Notes under the pieces: model-generated | Seen by the model: the letters and a program-made list of their open reading frames with translations, nothing else | Databases searched by the model: none | What the model was told of the DNA's origin: nothing | In this document: positions 1 through 7,567 of the stretch, one piece after another | Position numbering within the stretch: the stretch's first letter is position 1 | How the letters are laid out: every line of letters begins with the position of its first letter | Assembly (NCBI GenBank): GCA_947454705.1 | Contig: CANGKZ010000003.1 | Location: 186,001 to 250,000, forward strand | Direction: 5' to 3' | Length of the DNA stretch: 64,000 nt | From: Verrucomicrobiota bacterium | Lineage (GTDB): Bacteria > Verrucomicrobiota > Verrucomicrobiia > Limisphaerales > UBA9464 | Program-made: the position numbers and the translations under genes

Positions 1-317
1 TCGATCTCGCGTCCCATCTGATCAAACATCTGCCGGAAATCGCGGAAGCGCCGGGCATTGGGAAACCGCTTGAAGGCGGCGTCCGCGCGGCGGTCGTCCA
101 CATCACACAGCGCGACGATGTTCTCCGAGTCGCACTGCGTGACATCGGTCCAGCCCTTTCCTCCCACACCGATGCTGGCGATGTTCAAGCGGGCATTCGC
201 ACCCAGCACCGGCAGTCGATGAATGAACGGAAACGCCAGGGTGGAAGCCAGAGCGGCGTCCCGCAAAAACCGTCGGCGGGAACCAGAAAGAGCATTCGAT
301 GCGTGCGTGGAGTTCAT
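1..317 (-). CDS. Gfo/Idh/MocA family oxidoreductase, N-terminal part, Tat-exported
   Basis: Only the first 105 codons are in the window; the gene runs off the left edge. Translation from the ATG at 317-315 gives a twin-arginine leader (SRRRFLRDAA) and a hydrophobic stretch ending near LPVLGANA. A Rossmann-like start follows (LNIASIGVGGKGWTDV) and then ALCDVDDRRAD, the usual glycine-rich loop and acidic strand end of NAD(P)-binding Gfo/Idh/MocA proteins. Tat-exported members with a substrate-binding C-terminal half are common in Verrucomicrobia and Planctomycetes and often act in sugar catabolism; the substrate cannot be told here. The fold call is firm, the function is not. Confidence 0.85.
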   Translation of the reverse strand, partial: MNSTHASNALSGSRRRFLRDAALASTLAFPFIHRLPVLGANARLNIASIGVGGKGWTDVTQCDSENIVALCDVDDRRADAAFKRFPNARRFRDFRQMFDQMGREI

Positions 318-445
318 GGGGATTTCGGGAGAAGTGTGAGCCTGCGATCGGTTCCTGACCAGACCGCAATCCGGGGCTTCGAGTCCCGGCCATCAAAAGA
401 CTTCTCGTCCGCAGGCGGATTTCTGACATACTCCCCGCCTAGCGA

Positions 446-2632
446 ATGACGCCCAAACTCTTTTCCGAACTCGGCCTTTCCCCTGAAGTCCTCAAGGCCA
501 TTGAACGCCTGGGCTTCGAGCAGGCGTCCCCCATCCAAGCAGAAGCCATTCCGGTGATCCAAACCGGCAAGGATGTGGTGGGCCAGTCGCAGACCGGCTC
601 TGGAAAGACCGCGGCCTTCGCGATTCCCGCGATCGAAAAGATCAAACCCGCCGACCGCTGCGTCCAGGTGCTGGTGCTCTGCCCCACGCGTGAACTCGCC
701 GTTCAGGTCAGCGAGGAAGTGCACAAGCTCGCCGCCTTCAAGCCCGGCGTCCGCGCCCTGCCGATCTACGGCGGGCAAAGCTACGATCGCCAATACGCCG
801 GTCTTCGCGCCGGCGCCAATTTCGTCATCGGCACTCCCGGTCGCGTCATGGACCACATGCAGCGCGGGACGCTGAAGCTCGAGCGCATCCACACCGTCAT
901 CCTCGACGAGGCCGACGAGATGCTCGACATGGGCTTCCGCGAGGACATTGAGGTCATCCTCAAGGCCATGCCCCCCGAGCGCCAGACGGTGCTCTTCTCC
1001 GCGACCGTTCCCCGGGCCATCGAGGAACTCATCCGCAACTACACCCGAGACGCCGTCCGCGTCCGGATCGAGGCCAAGGCCCTGACCGTACCAACGGTGG
1101 AACAGGTCTATTTCGAAGTGGACCGCCGCTGGAAGTTCGAAGCCCTCACCCGGCTCATCGAACTGCACAACACCACGCTCGGCATCGTGTTCTGCAACAC
1201 GCAGCGCATGGTCGATGAACTCAGCGACCATCTTCAGGCCGCTGGCTACAGCGCCGACGCCCTGCACGGCGGCATGGCCCAGGCGGCCCGCGACCGCGTG
1301 ATGAAGAAGTTCCGCAGCGGCGGACTCGAATTCCTTGTGGCCACCGACGTGGCCGCACGCGGAATCGACGTCGATGATGTCCAGGTGGTCTTCAATTACG
1401 ACCTCCCCTACGACGCCGAAGATTACGTCCACCGCATCGGCCGCACCGGCCGCGCCGGACGTACAGGCATCGCCATTACCTTCGTCAGCGGACGCGAATT
1501 CTTCCTCATTCGCGAAATTGAACGCTTCACCCGTCAACGCATTCGCAAGGGCGAGATTCCCTCCGAAGGTGAAATCGAGCGCGTGCGCGAGGATCAGTTG
1601 ATCAGCCGCGTGCGCACCGTGCTCACCGCCGGCGGATTCCCGAAGCGCGAACACCTCATTGAGGCCCTGCTTGAAGAAGGCTTTGATTCCGTCGCCATCG
1701 CAGGCGCTGCGCTCCACATGCTGACTGGCGGTGGAGACAATGCGGAAGGAGCCCCAGCCGCTCCTGCTGGCGTCGCACCCGCTGGCGCACCTGCAGCACG
1801 GCCCGCCAAAGCCGCCCCTGCCCCCGCTGCACCGCGTCCGCAGCCCCAACCGCAGTACGTGGCTGGCGTAGCGTCCGATTCCGTGCCCGCTGCGGCCTCC
1901 AGGCCTGCACCGTTTTCCACCGCTGGCCGGGTGAACCCGAAGCCCGCGCGCCCGACGGAACCCAAACCCGCTGCGGCAGCTCCTGCTCCAGCGCCCACTC
2001 CCGCACCAGCACCGGTGCGCGAAGTGAAGGCAGCTCCTGCGGCAGTTTCACCTGCCGCTCAGGAATTCGACGGCGATGATTTCGGTGAAACCAATCGCCC
2101 CACCAGCAAGCCGGCCGCTGCGCCCGCCCCTGCTCCTGCTCCCGCTCCGGTTCGCGCTGCCGCGTCCGCAGCCCCGGCGGATGCCGAGAACCCGGTGATC
2201 CAATCCTCGACCCGTCACCGCACCACCTCCGTGCCGTTGTCCCGCAGCGAGCCTGCAGCCGCACCTTCGCCTGCTGCCGCACCCGCCGCACCGCGTGCAC
2301 GGGAAGCTGCATCGATTCCAATTTCGCGCTCGGCCCCCGTTCCGCGCCCCGCGGTGCAGCGCCCTGCGCCAGAACCTGTGGCTCAACGCCCTGAGACCTT
2401 CACCACCATCTGGGTGTCGCTGGGACATCAGGACAAACTCACCCCCGAGGAAATGATCACCTGCATTCAGGGGCATACCGGTCTGCCGCGTGAAACCGTC
2501 GGAGAGATCGAAATCCACGAGAAGCACAGCTTCGTCAACGTCGCCGGGGAACACGCCCGGGGTATTGTATCCAAATTGAGTCATGGTGTTTACGGCGGTA
2601 AACGCCTGCGTGCCCGCCTCGCGAGCCAGTGA
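446..2632 (+). CDS. deaD: DEAD-box ATP-dependent RNA helicase with DbpA-type RNA-binding tail
   Basis: 728 aa. The helicase core (about 1-370) has every family motif: GSGKT (51-55), PTRELA, GTPGR, DEAD (154-157), SAT, TDVAARGID and HRIGRTGRAG. A C-terminal domain of about 75 residues beginning near FTTIWVSLG matches the DbpA RNA-binding fold. Between them lies an Ala/Pro-rich low-complexity linker of roughly 220 residues, much longer than in E. coli DeaD (629 aa). Such enzymes remodel rRNA during ribosome assembly and cold adaptation. The ATG at 446 gives the standard MTPKLFSELGL start. pyrE follows 75 bases after the stop, with a perfect stem-loop between. DeaD/CsdA-like is the best name; DbpA-like is the alternative. 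Confidence 0.95.
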   Translation: MTPKLFSELGLSPEVLKAIERLGFEQASPIQAEAIPVIQTGKDVVGQSQTGSGKTAAFAIPAIEKIKPADRCVQVLVLCPTRELAVQVSEEVHKLAAFKPGVRALPIYGGQSYDRQYAGLRAGANFVIGTPGRVMDHMQRGTLKLERIHTVILDEADEMLDMGFREDIEVILKAMPPERQTVLFSATVPRAIEELIRNYTRDAVRVRIEAKALTVPTVEQVYFEVDRRWKFEALTRLIELHNTTLGIVFCNTQRMVDELSDHLQAAGYSADALHGGMAQAARDRVMKKFRSGGLEFLVATDVAARGIDVDDVQVVFNYDLPYDAEDYVHRIGRTGRAGRTGIAITFVSGREFFLIREIERFTRQRIRKGEIPSEGEIERVREDQLISRVRTVLTAGGFPKREHLIEALLEEGFDSVAIAGAALHMLTGGGDNAEGAPAAPAGVAPAGAPAARPAKAAPAPAAPRPQPQPQYVAGVASDSVPAAASRPAPFSTAGRVNPKPARPTEPKPAAAAPAPAPTPAPAPVREVKAAPAAVSPAAQEFDGDDFGETNRPTSKPAAAPAPAPAPAPVRAAASAAPADAENPVIQSSTRHRTTSVPLSRSEPAAAPSPAAAPAAPRAREAASIPISRSAPVPRPAVQRPAPEPVAQRPETFTTIWVSLGHQDKLTPEEMITCIQGHTGLPRETVGEIEIHEKHSFVNVAGEHARGIVSKLSHGVYGGKRLRARLASQ

Positions 2633-2643
2633 GGAGATTGCCG

Positions 2644-2675
2644 GACAAGATCAGGATCCAATCTCTGATCTTGTC
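2644..2675. promoter_or_regulatory. perfect 11-bp stem-loop between helicase and pyrE
   Basis: GACAAGATCAG (2644-2654) and CTGATCTTGTC (2665-2675) are exact reverse complements around a 10-base loop. The stem starts 12 bases after the helicase stop and ends 31 bases before the pyrE ATG. No T-run follows, so it is not a standard intrinsic terminator. It could be an mRNA processing or stability element, an attenuator part, or an operator. Confidence 0.6.
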
Positions 2676-2706
2676 TGAACGCCACCGCGGCCTAGCCTCG
2701 CCCGCC

Positions 2707-3273
2707 ATGACGACTCAGGAAGCGCTGGATCTTTTCCGTTCAACCGGAGCACTGCTGGAAGGCCACTTCGTTTTGCGAAGCGGCCTCCACAGCCGGCAAT
2801 TCTTCCAGTGCGCCCTCGCACTGCAGCAAATGCCGATCGTGGAACGCTTCGGCGCCGCCCTGGCCGAGAAGACCCGTCCACTCGGTGCCGTGACCGTGAT
2901 CTCGCCAGCGATGGGCGGACTCGTCATCGGACAGGAAGTCGCGCGCCAACTCGGACTCCGCTTCATCTTTGCCGAGAAGGAAGAAGGCAAGTTGGTCCTG
3001 CGTCGCGGATTTAAACTCGCCCCCGGTGAGAAATGCCTGGTGGTTGAAGACGTCGTCACCAAGGGCGGCCGCGTTCAGGAAACCATGGATATCGTCCGTC
3101 AGAATGGCGGAACCGTTGCCGGCGTTGCCATGGTCGTCGATCGCTCCGGAGGCGGCGTGGATCTCGGCGTCCCCACCGTGAGTCTCATCAAGCTCGTGGT
3201 CGAAGCATTCCCAGCAGACCAACTCCCCCCCGATCTCGCAGCAACTCCCGCAATCAAGCCGGGAAGCAAATAA
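2707..3273 (+). CDS. pyrE: orotate phosphoribosyltransferase
   Basis: 188 aa. Joins orotate to PRPP to give OMP, the fifth step of pyrimidine synthesis, in the cytosol. The PRPP-binding signature is visible as LVVEDVVTKGGR, and GHFVLRSGLHS near residue 20 matches the conserved N-terminal block of the PyrE family. The reading frame is open from 2629, but the ATG at 2707 gives the normal start (MTTQEALDLF) just downstream of the hairpin. The gene converges on coaE, with 19 bases between the two stops. Confidence 0.95.
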   Translation: MTTQEALDLFRSTGALLEGHFVLRSGLHSRQFFQCALALQQMPIVERFGAALAEKTRPLGAVTVISPAMGGLVIGQEVARQLGLRFIFAEKEEGKLVLRRGFKLAPGEKCLVVEDVVTKGGRVQETMDIVRQNGGTVAGVAMVVDRSGGGVDLGVPTVSLIKLVVEAFPADQLPPDLAATPAIKPGSK

Positions 3274-3292
3274 GTGCCGCGCTCGAGGACGG

Positions 3293-3898
3293 TCAGTCCT
3301 CCGATGAGACGGGCGAACCGAGGCGATTGAGAATGAATTCCCACTGCAATCGGTGGGAGTGAAGCGTTCCCTCGGTCCACACCACAAATGGACTGCGGTT
3401 GATCTTTTCTGGTACGGGAAGCTGGGCAGCAATCCGATCCTGGATCTGCTGCAAGTTCCACCCCCGTTCTTTCAATCGCCCCTGCTGGGTCGCCTGGGTG
3501 CAGGCCACGCTCACCACGGCGTCGAATTCCCGTTCGTATTGCTTCTCAAACAGAAGCGGGATCACCACTGCTCCGGAAGAACTGCTTCGCTTCCATTGCT
3601 GAACGGCATCCCTCCACACCTGGGCAATCCGCGGGTGAAGAATCCCCTCCAAAACAAGTCGCTTGGAAGGATCTTGGAAGACAATCTTGGCGAGCAGGCC
3701 TCGATTCAGAGCGCCTGCCGGATCGAGAATCTCGGATCCAAAGCGCTCCACAATTTCCTGAAGCGCCGTTGATCCAGGTTCAACAAGGGATCTGGCCACC
3801 AGATCCGTATCCACAACGGGAATTCCCAACTGGGTGAGAATTCCCGCAGCAGCGGATTTCCCCATTCCAATGCCCCCGGTAATTCCAAGGACTGGCAT
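3293..3898 (-). CDS. coaE: dephospho-CoA kinase
   Basis: 201 aa, normal family length. Phosphorylates the 3'-hydroxyl of dephospho-CoA, the last step of coenzyme A synthesis. The P-loop GGIGMGKS lies at residues 8-15, and VDTDLVAR (the DxD-type substrate site) and HPRI follow as expected. It is the last gene of a same-strand run that begins with the PilM-like gene at 20159; only 13 bases separate it from the subtilase gene stop, so co-transcription with the secretion genes is likely although no functional link is obvious. Confidence 0.95.
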   Translation of the reverse strand: MPVLGITGGIGMGKSAAAGILTQLGIPVVDTDLVARSLVEPGSTALQEIVERFGSEILDPAGALNRGLLAKIVFQDPSKRLVLEGILHPRIAQVWRDAVQQWKRSSSSGAVVIPLLFEKQYEREFDAVVSVACTQATQQGRLKERGWNLQQIQDRIAAQLPVPEKINRSPFVVWTEGTLHSHRLQWEFILNRLGSPVSSED

Positions 3899-3911
3899 GG
3901 GGAGGAATCGC

Positions 3912-6900
3912 TCAGGGAGCGACGATGGCGCGGTAGTAGCGGATCGTGCGAGCCGCGTCCGTGTCAGGAACCACGAAGGAGCCGGTGGTGTTCACCTTGG
4001 TCGCGATCGTCGACCAGGTCACGAGGTCGTTGGAAACTTGGACCTGGTAGCTCTGCCCCAGCTGGCCAGTGACAGAAACCTGTCCCTTGCCATCTTGGAA
4101 TCCGGTGAACTTGACGGTCGCCGCCGAGGAGGCATCCACCACAGGACGCACCCGAAGCTGGACGTTGTCGATCCAAGCGGTGTCGGAACCGCCGCTGTTC
4201 GCACCGTCCTTCACATAACGCCACTCGTAGGTGTTGTTGCCGGAAGGAATAGGGAACTCAAAGTGCGTCCAAGCCACTTCACCAGACCAGCGCTGCAACC
4301 GATTTCCGTTCAGGTAGAATTCAAGGAAGTCCCAGTTCTCCTCGGAGCTAACCTTGAGATCGAAGGAACCAATCCCGCCCCCGGCAAACGAGGCAACCGA
4401 AAGCGAGCTCGATGCCGAATTCCCAATCGTACCGGCCTTGGCTGCATACTTGCCATCGGCAACCGTCGCGGTCTGAACCGACCATCCGGTCGCTCGGTCG
4501 GTCGTCCAGGCGATCTTGGAGAAGTCACCGGTCTCAAAGTCGTCGGTGTAGGTGATCGGACGGAAGGAAGCTGCGATCGAAGTGTTCTTCGTGATGTTGA
4601 AGACCAGAGTGTTGGTCTCAGAAGACTGATCCCCACTCCAACCCGCGAACTCATACTTCAAATTTGGCACCGCGTGTAGAACCACCGGAGCGTTGCTGGC
4701 GAAGCTCTTCGCAACAGCCTCAACCTTGCCACCGATTCCAGAGGTCACGTTAAGCGTGTAGAGCGTCGCAGGAGCGAAGGTGTAACCGAGAGCGATCGTG
4801 CCACTGGCTCCCGAGAATCCATCCACAGCGATGTAAACCGTCTGCCCCGCACTCACCCCCGCGCTCAGAGCACTGAAGCCCGATCCAATCGCCGCATCAT
4901 CATTCGAGGCAATTGTCGTCAGCGTATCCACGCTCGATCCGGCATAAAGTCCGAGCAGCGTGTCGAAGGTGGAATTGGTGGTGGTAAGAGAGAGAATACC
5001 ATCAGACGGCGCAGTGAAGGACCACCAGAGCGACTTACCGCCCACGCTACCACCGTGTGCCGGCTCACCGCTTTCGCGGCTGGCGGCAGTATTCGTCGCG
5101 TTGATCAAATTGGTCGTGAGCGTCAACGGAATAGCGCCCGCGAAACGATCGTTATCCGGCGCAAACGCGCGTCGATTGATCGTGATCCGGGAACTGAGCG
5201 AAACGTTCTCGGCGTAATCAGAAGCAGATACCGACAGGATATTGTCGCCAGGGTTCAAATTCACGGTGGCAGTCCATGACTCGAGGCCGTTGACCTTCAC
5301 CGAGCTGCCGTTAACCGACAGTTTGACTTCACGGACACCCGATGCACCACGATCCGGATCCAACGCGGATCCGGAGACCAGAACCTGACTCTGACCGGTT
5401 ACGAAACCAGAGGTGGGAGAGGTGATGAAAGCATTCGGTGCCGTGCTGTCGATCGCAGCGCCAGGTGCCACGTGCAGGGTGATGGCACCAGTTCCGAAAT
5501 CGCCCAAACCAGCTACTGCGATCCGATAGGTGGTACCGGCGATTGCATTGAAGGTGAGCGCCGTCCCGATTCGATTGGCAGCAGGAACCGCGGACACGAT
5601 TGATTTCAAGACCAGGAAGCTGCTCCCGGAATAAACCGCGATGGCCGTGGTTGCCGAGGAACCATAGGTGTCGACGCGAACGTTGCCGGAGGTCGTCGGG
5701 GTCCACGAGTACCAGAGCGAGCTGCGAACGTAGGAGGCATTCGCGTGTGCGGGTTCTCCAGCCTCGAGCGTTGCCAAGCTGTTGTCGTCCAGAACGGTGC
5801 CGCCAGCCGCATCAATCTTGATCGGACGGGCAAATTGATCATTCGCAGGCCGATCTCCAACGACGTAGGTAATGACATTCGTTAGACCAGTTTTACCGGT
5901 AGCGGTTGCAATGAACGTCAAGGTGAGCGTTCCGGCTTTTGTTGGAAGAATCGAAGCACTGTAGACCGCATCGGATGCCTCCAAATCAACTCCCTTTCCG
6001 TCATTGAGGAATTTGAGGGATGTTGCAGCATAGCCAGCGCCATCAAGGGTGGCGGTCACCGTCGCGTTGGTGACGCCGATGACGTCAGTCACTCGCGCAA
6101 AGACCGGAACGATGGTCCCAGTCAGCACTCGGGTACCACTCGGGGGATCGACCACCAGCTGGAGGTTTCCACTCACATTCCCGTTGACCGCGTTGAAAGC
6201 ATCGACGCGTCCGCCGGTCACTGTGTTTCCCGAAAGGGAGCGCAGTGGGACGGCCGAGTTCAAGATGCGCTCGCGCAGTTCGAAGAGACTCGCCTTCGGA
6301 TGCGATGCGAGAACCAATGCTGCGACGCCAGCGACGTGCGGCGAAGCCATACTGGTACCGGACTCAACCGCATAGTCGGTGTCAGACCCCTGGAAGGAGG
6401 AGAAGATGTCAACACCGGGCGCACCAATGTGCACGCTGCGACGTCCGAAGTTGGAGAAGTCAGCCAGCAGACCCTTACGATCAATCGCTGCAACGGAGAT
6501 AATGTTGTCCACGCCGTAGCTGGCAGGAAACGACGGATCAATGTCGTTGTTGTTGGATTCATTTCCGGCCGCAGCAACGAAAAGATGCCCAGCGGTACGA
6601 GCTGCAGCGAGCGCGTCCGCGAGTGATTGCTCAGGAAGTCCACCACCCCAACTGTTGTTGGAAACCTTGGCCTTCATCTTGACCGCATACTGAAGGCAAC
6701 GGACAGCGTCGGCTGTGAAACCGGATCCTTCAGCACTGAGGAACTTCAACCCCATGATCGAAACCTTCCAGGCCACACCCACCAGAGGCTCCCCGTTGTT
6801 TGCAGCAGCGCCAATAGTTCCGGAAACGTGAGTTCCGTGGCCCTGATCATCAAACGGATCGCCGCTTCCGGTGATGGCATTGATGCCGTGCACGTCATCG

Positions 6901-7547
6901 ACATAACCGTTGTTGTCGTCGTCGATTCCGTTGCCCGGAATTTCCCCAGGGTTGTTCCAGATGTTGGCCGCGAGATCGCGGTGCGTATAGCGAACACCCG
7001 TATCAATGACCGCAATGAGGACGGTGTTGGTTCCGGTCGTCACATCCCACGCCTTCGCCGCGTTGATGTCGACGCCCGCAACGCCACCTTCTTGACCCGT
7101 ATTTTGAAGCCCCCAAAGCGTTCCATCCTGGAAGCGCAGATCGTTCGGAGTCGCGAGCGCCTTGACCTGATAATCCGGCTCGGCATACGCAAATTGACCG
7201 GAATCCTTGAGGAACTGGATTCGCTGGGTCAGCAGTCGCGCACGAGATTCCGGGGTAACGAAGGCTGCGGTACCGAGTTTGCTCTTGGGTTCATCAACCA
7301 ACAACAAACCTGGCACGAGGGTGAACTCGGTTTCGATTTCCAAACCGGCTTGTTCCAATACCAATTTGGCGGCGCCACGAACCAGATTCGCCTCGTCGGC
7401 GGTCTTGGCATTCATGCGAGCCAAAATACGGGTGGCGTGCGCCTTATGTCCCCCGATGGTGGTGACATTAGCCGCATCCTGAGCCTGAACCAGCAGCACT
7501 GCGCCAAGGCAGGCCAGGATGAGTGCGTTAAATTGCTTGCGAAGCAT
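3912..7547 (-). CDS. exported S8 (subtilisin-like) serine peptidase with C-terminal modules
   Basis: 1211 aa. Signal peptide 1-23 (ends LLVQAQ), propeptide to about residue 140, then a subtilase domain with Asp182 (VIDTG), His237 (GHGTH), oxyanion Asn329 (AAGNE) and Ser399 (SGTSMASPH). Downstream are beta-rich modules, two copies of a segment with ANDQFARPI / PDNDRFAGAI, a bacterial-repeat-like module (KYEFAGWSGD), a jelly-roll-like segment with EFYLNGNRLQRW, and a final tail (YQVQVSNDLVTWS ... RYYRAIVAP) shared with other exported proteins here. The catalytic residues are intact, so it should be active, probably on or outside the outer membrane. It is the eighth gene of the secretin operon, 20 bases behind the beta-helix gene. 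Confidence 0.93.
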   Translation of the reverse strand: MLRKQFNALILACLGAVLLVQAQDAANVTTIGGHKAHATRILARMNAKTADEANLVRGAAKLVLEQAGLEIETEFTLVPGLLLVDEPKSKLGTAAFVTPESRARLLTQRIQFLKDSGQFAYAEPDYQVKALATPNDLRFQDGTLWGLQNTGQEGGVAGVDINAAKAWDVTTGTNTVLIAVIDTGVRYTHRDLAANIWNNPGEIPGNGIDDDNNGYVDDVHGINAITGSGDPFDDQGHGTHVSGTIGAAANNGEPLVGVAWKVSIMGLKFLSAEGSGFTADAVRCLQYAVKMKAKVSNNSWGGGLPEQSLADALAAARTAGHLFVAAAGNESNNNDIDPSFPASYGVDNIISVAAIDRKGLLADFSNFGRRSVHIGAPGVDIFSSFQGSDTDYAVESGTSMASPHVAGVAALVLASHPKASLFELRERILNSAVPLRSLSGNTVTGGRVDAFNAVNGNVSGNLQLVVDPPSGTRVLTGTIVPVFARVTDVIGVTNATVTATLDGAGYAATSLKFLNDGKGVDLEASDAVYSASILPTKAGTLTLTFIATATGKTGLTNVITYVVGDRPANDQFARPIKIDAAGGTVLDDNSLATLEAGEPAHANASYVRSSLWYSWTPTTSGNVRVDTYGSSATTAIAVYSGSSFLVLKSIVSAVPAANRIGTALTFNAIAGTTYRIAVAGLGDFGTGAITLHVAPGAAIDSTAPNAFITSPTSGFVTGQSQVLVSGSALDPDRGASGVREVKLSVNGSSVKVNGLESWTATVNLNPGDNILSVSASDYAENVSLSSRITINRRAFAPDNDRFAGAIPLTLTTNLINATNTAASRESGEPAHGGSVGGKSLWWSFTAPSDGILSLTTTNSTFDTLLGLYAGSSVDTLTTIASNDDAAIGSGFSALSAGVSAGQTVYIAVDGFSGASGTIALGYTFAPATLYTLNVTSGIGGKVEAVAKSFASNAPVVLHAVPNLKYEFAGWSGDQSSETNTLVFNITKNTSIAASFRPITYTDDFETGDFSKIAWTTDRATGWSVQTATVADGKYAAKAGTIGNSASSSLSVASFAGGGIGSFDLKVSSEENWDFLEFYLNGNRLQRWSGEVAWTHFEFPIPSGNNTYEWRYVKDGANSGGSDTAWIDNVQLRVRPVVDASSAATVKFTGFQDGKGQVSVTGQLGQSYQVQVSNDLVTWSTIATKVNTTGSFVVPDTDAARTIRYYRAIVAP

Positions 7548-7567
7548 AATTTAGGGGCGTCGGGAAA

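Noticed and set aside
314-1849. Open frame of about 510 codons opposite the DEAD-box helicase
   Set aside because: Shadow frame overlapping a helicase with all motifs present.
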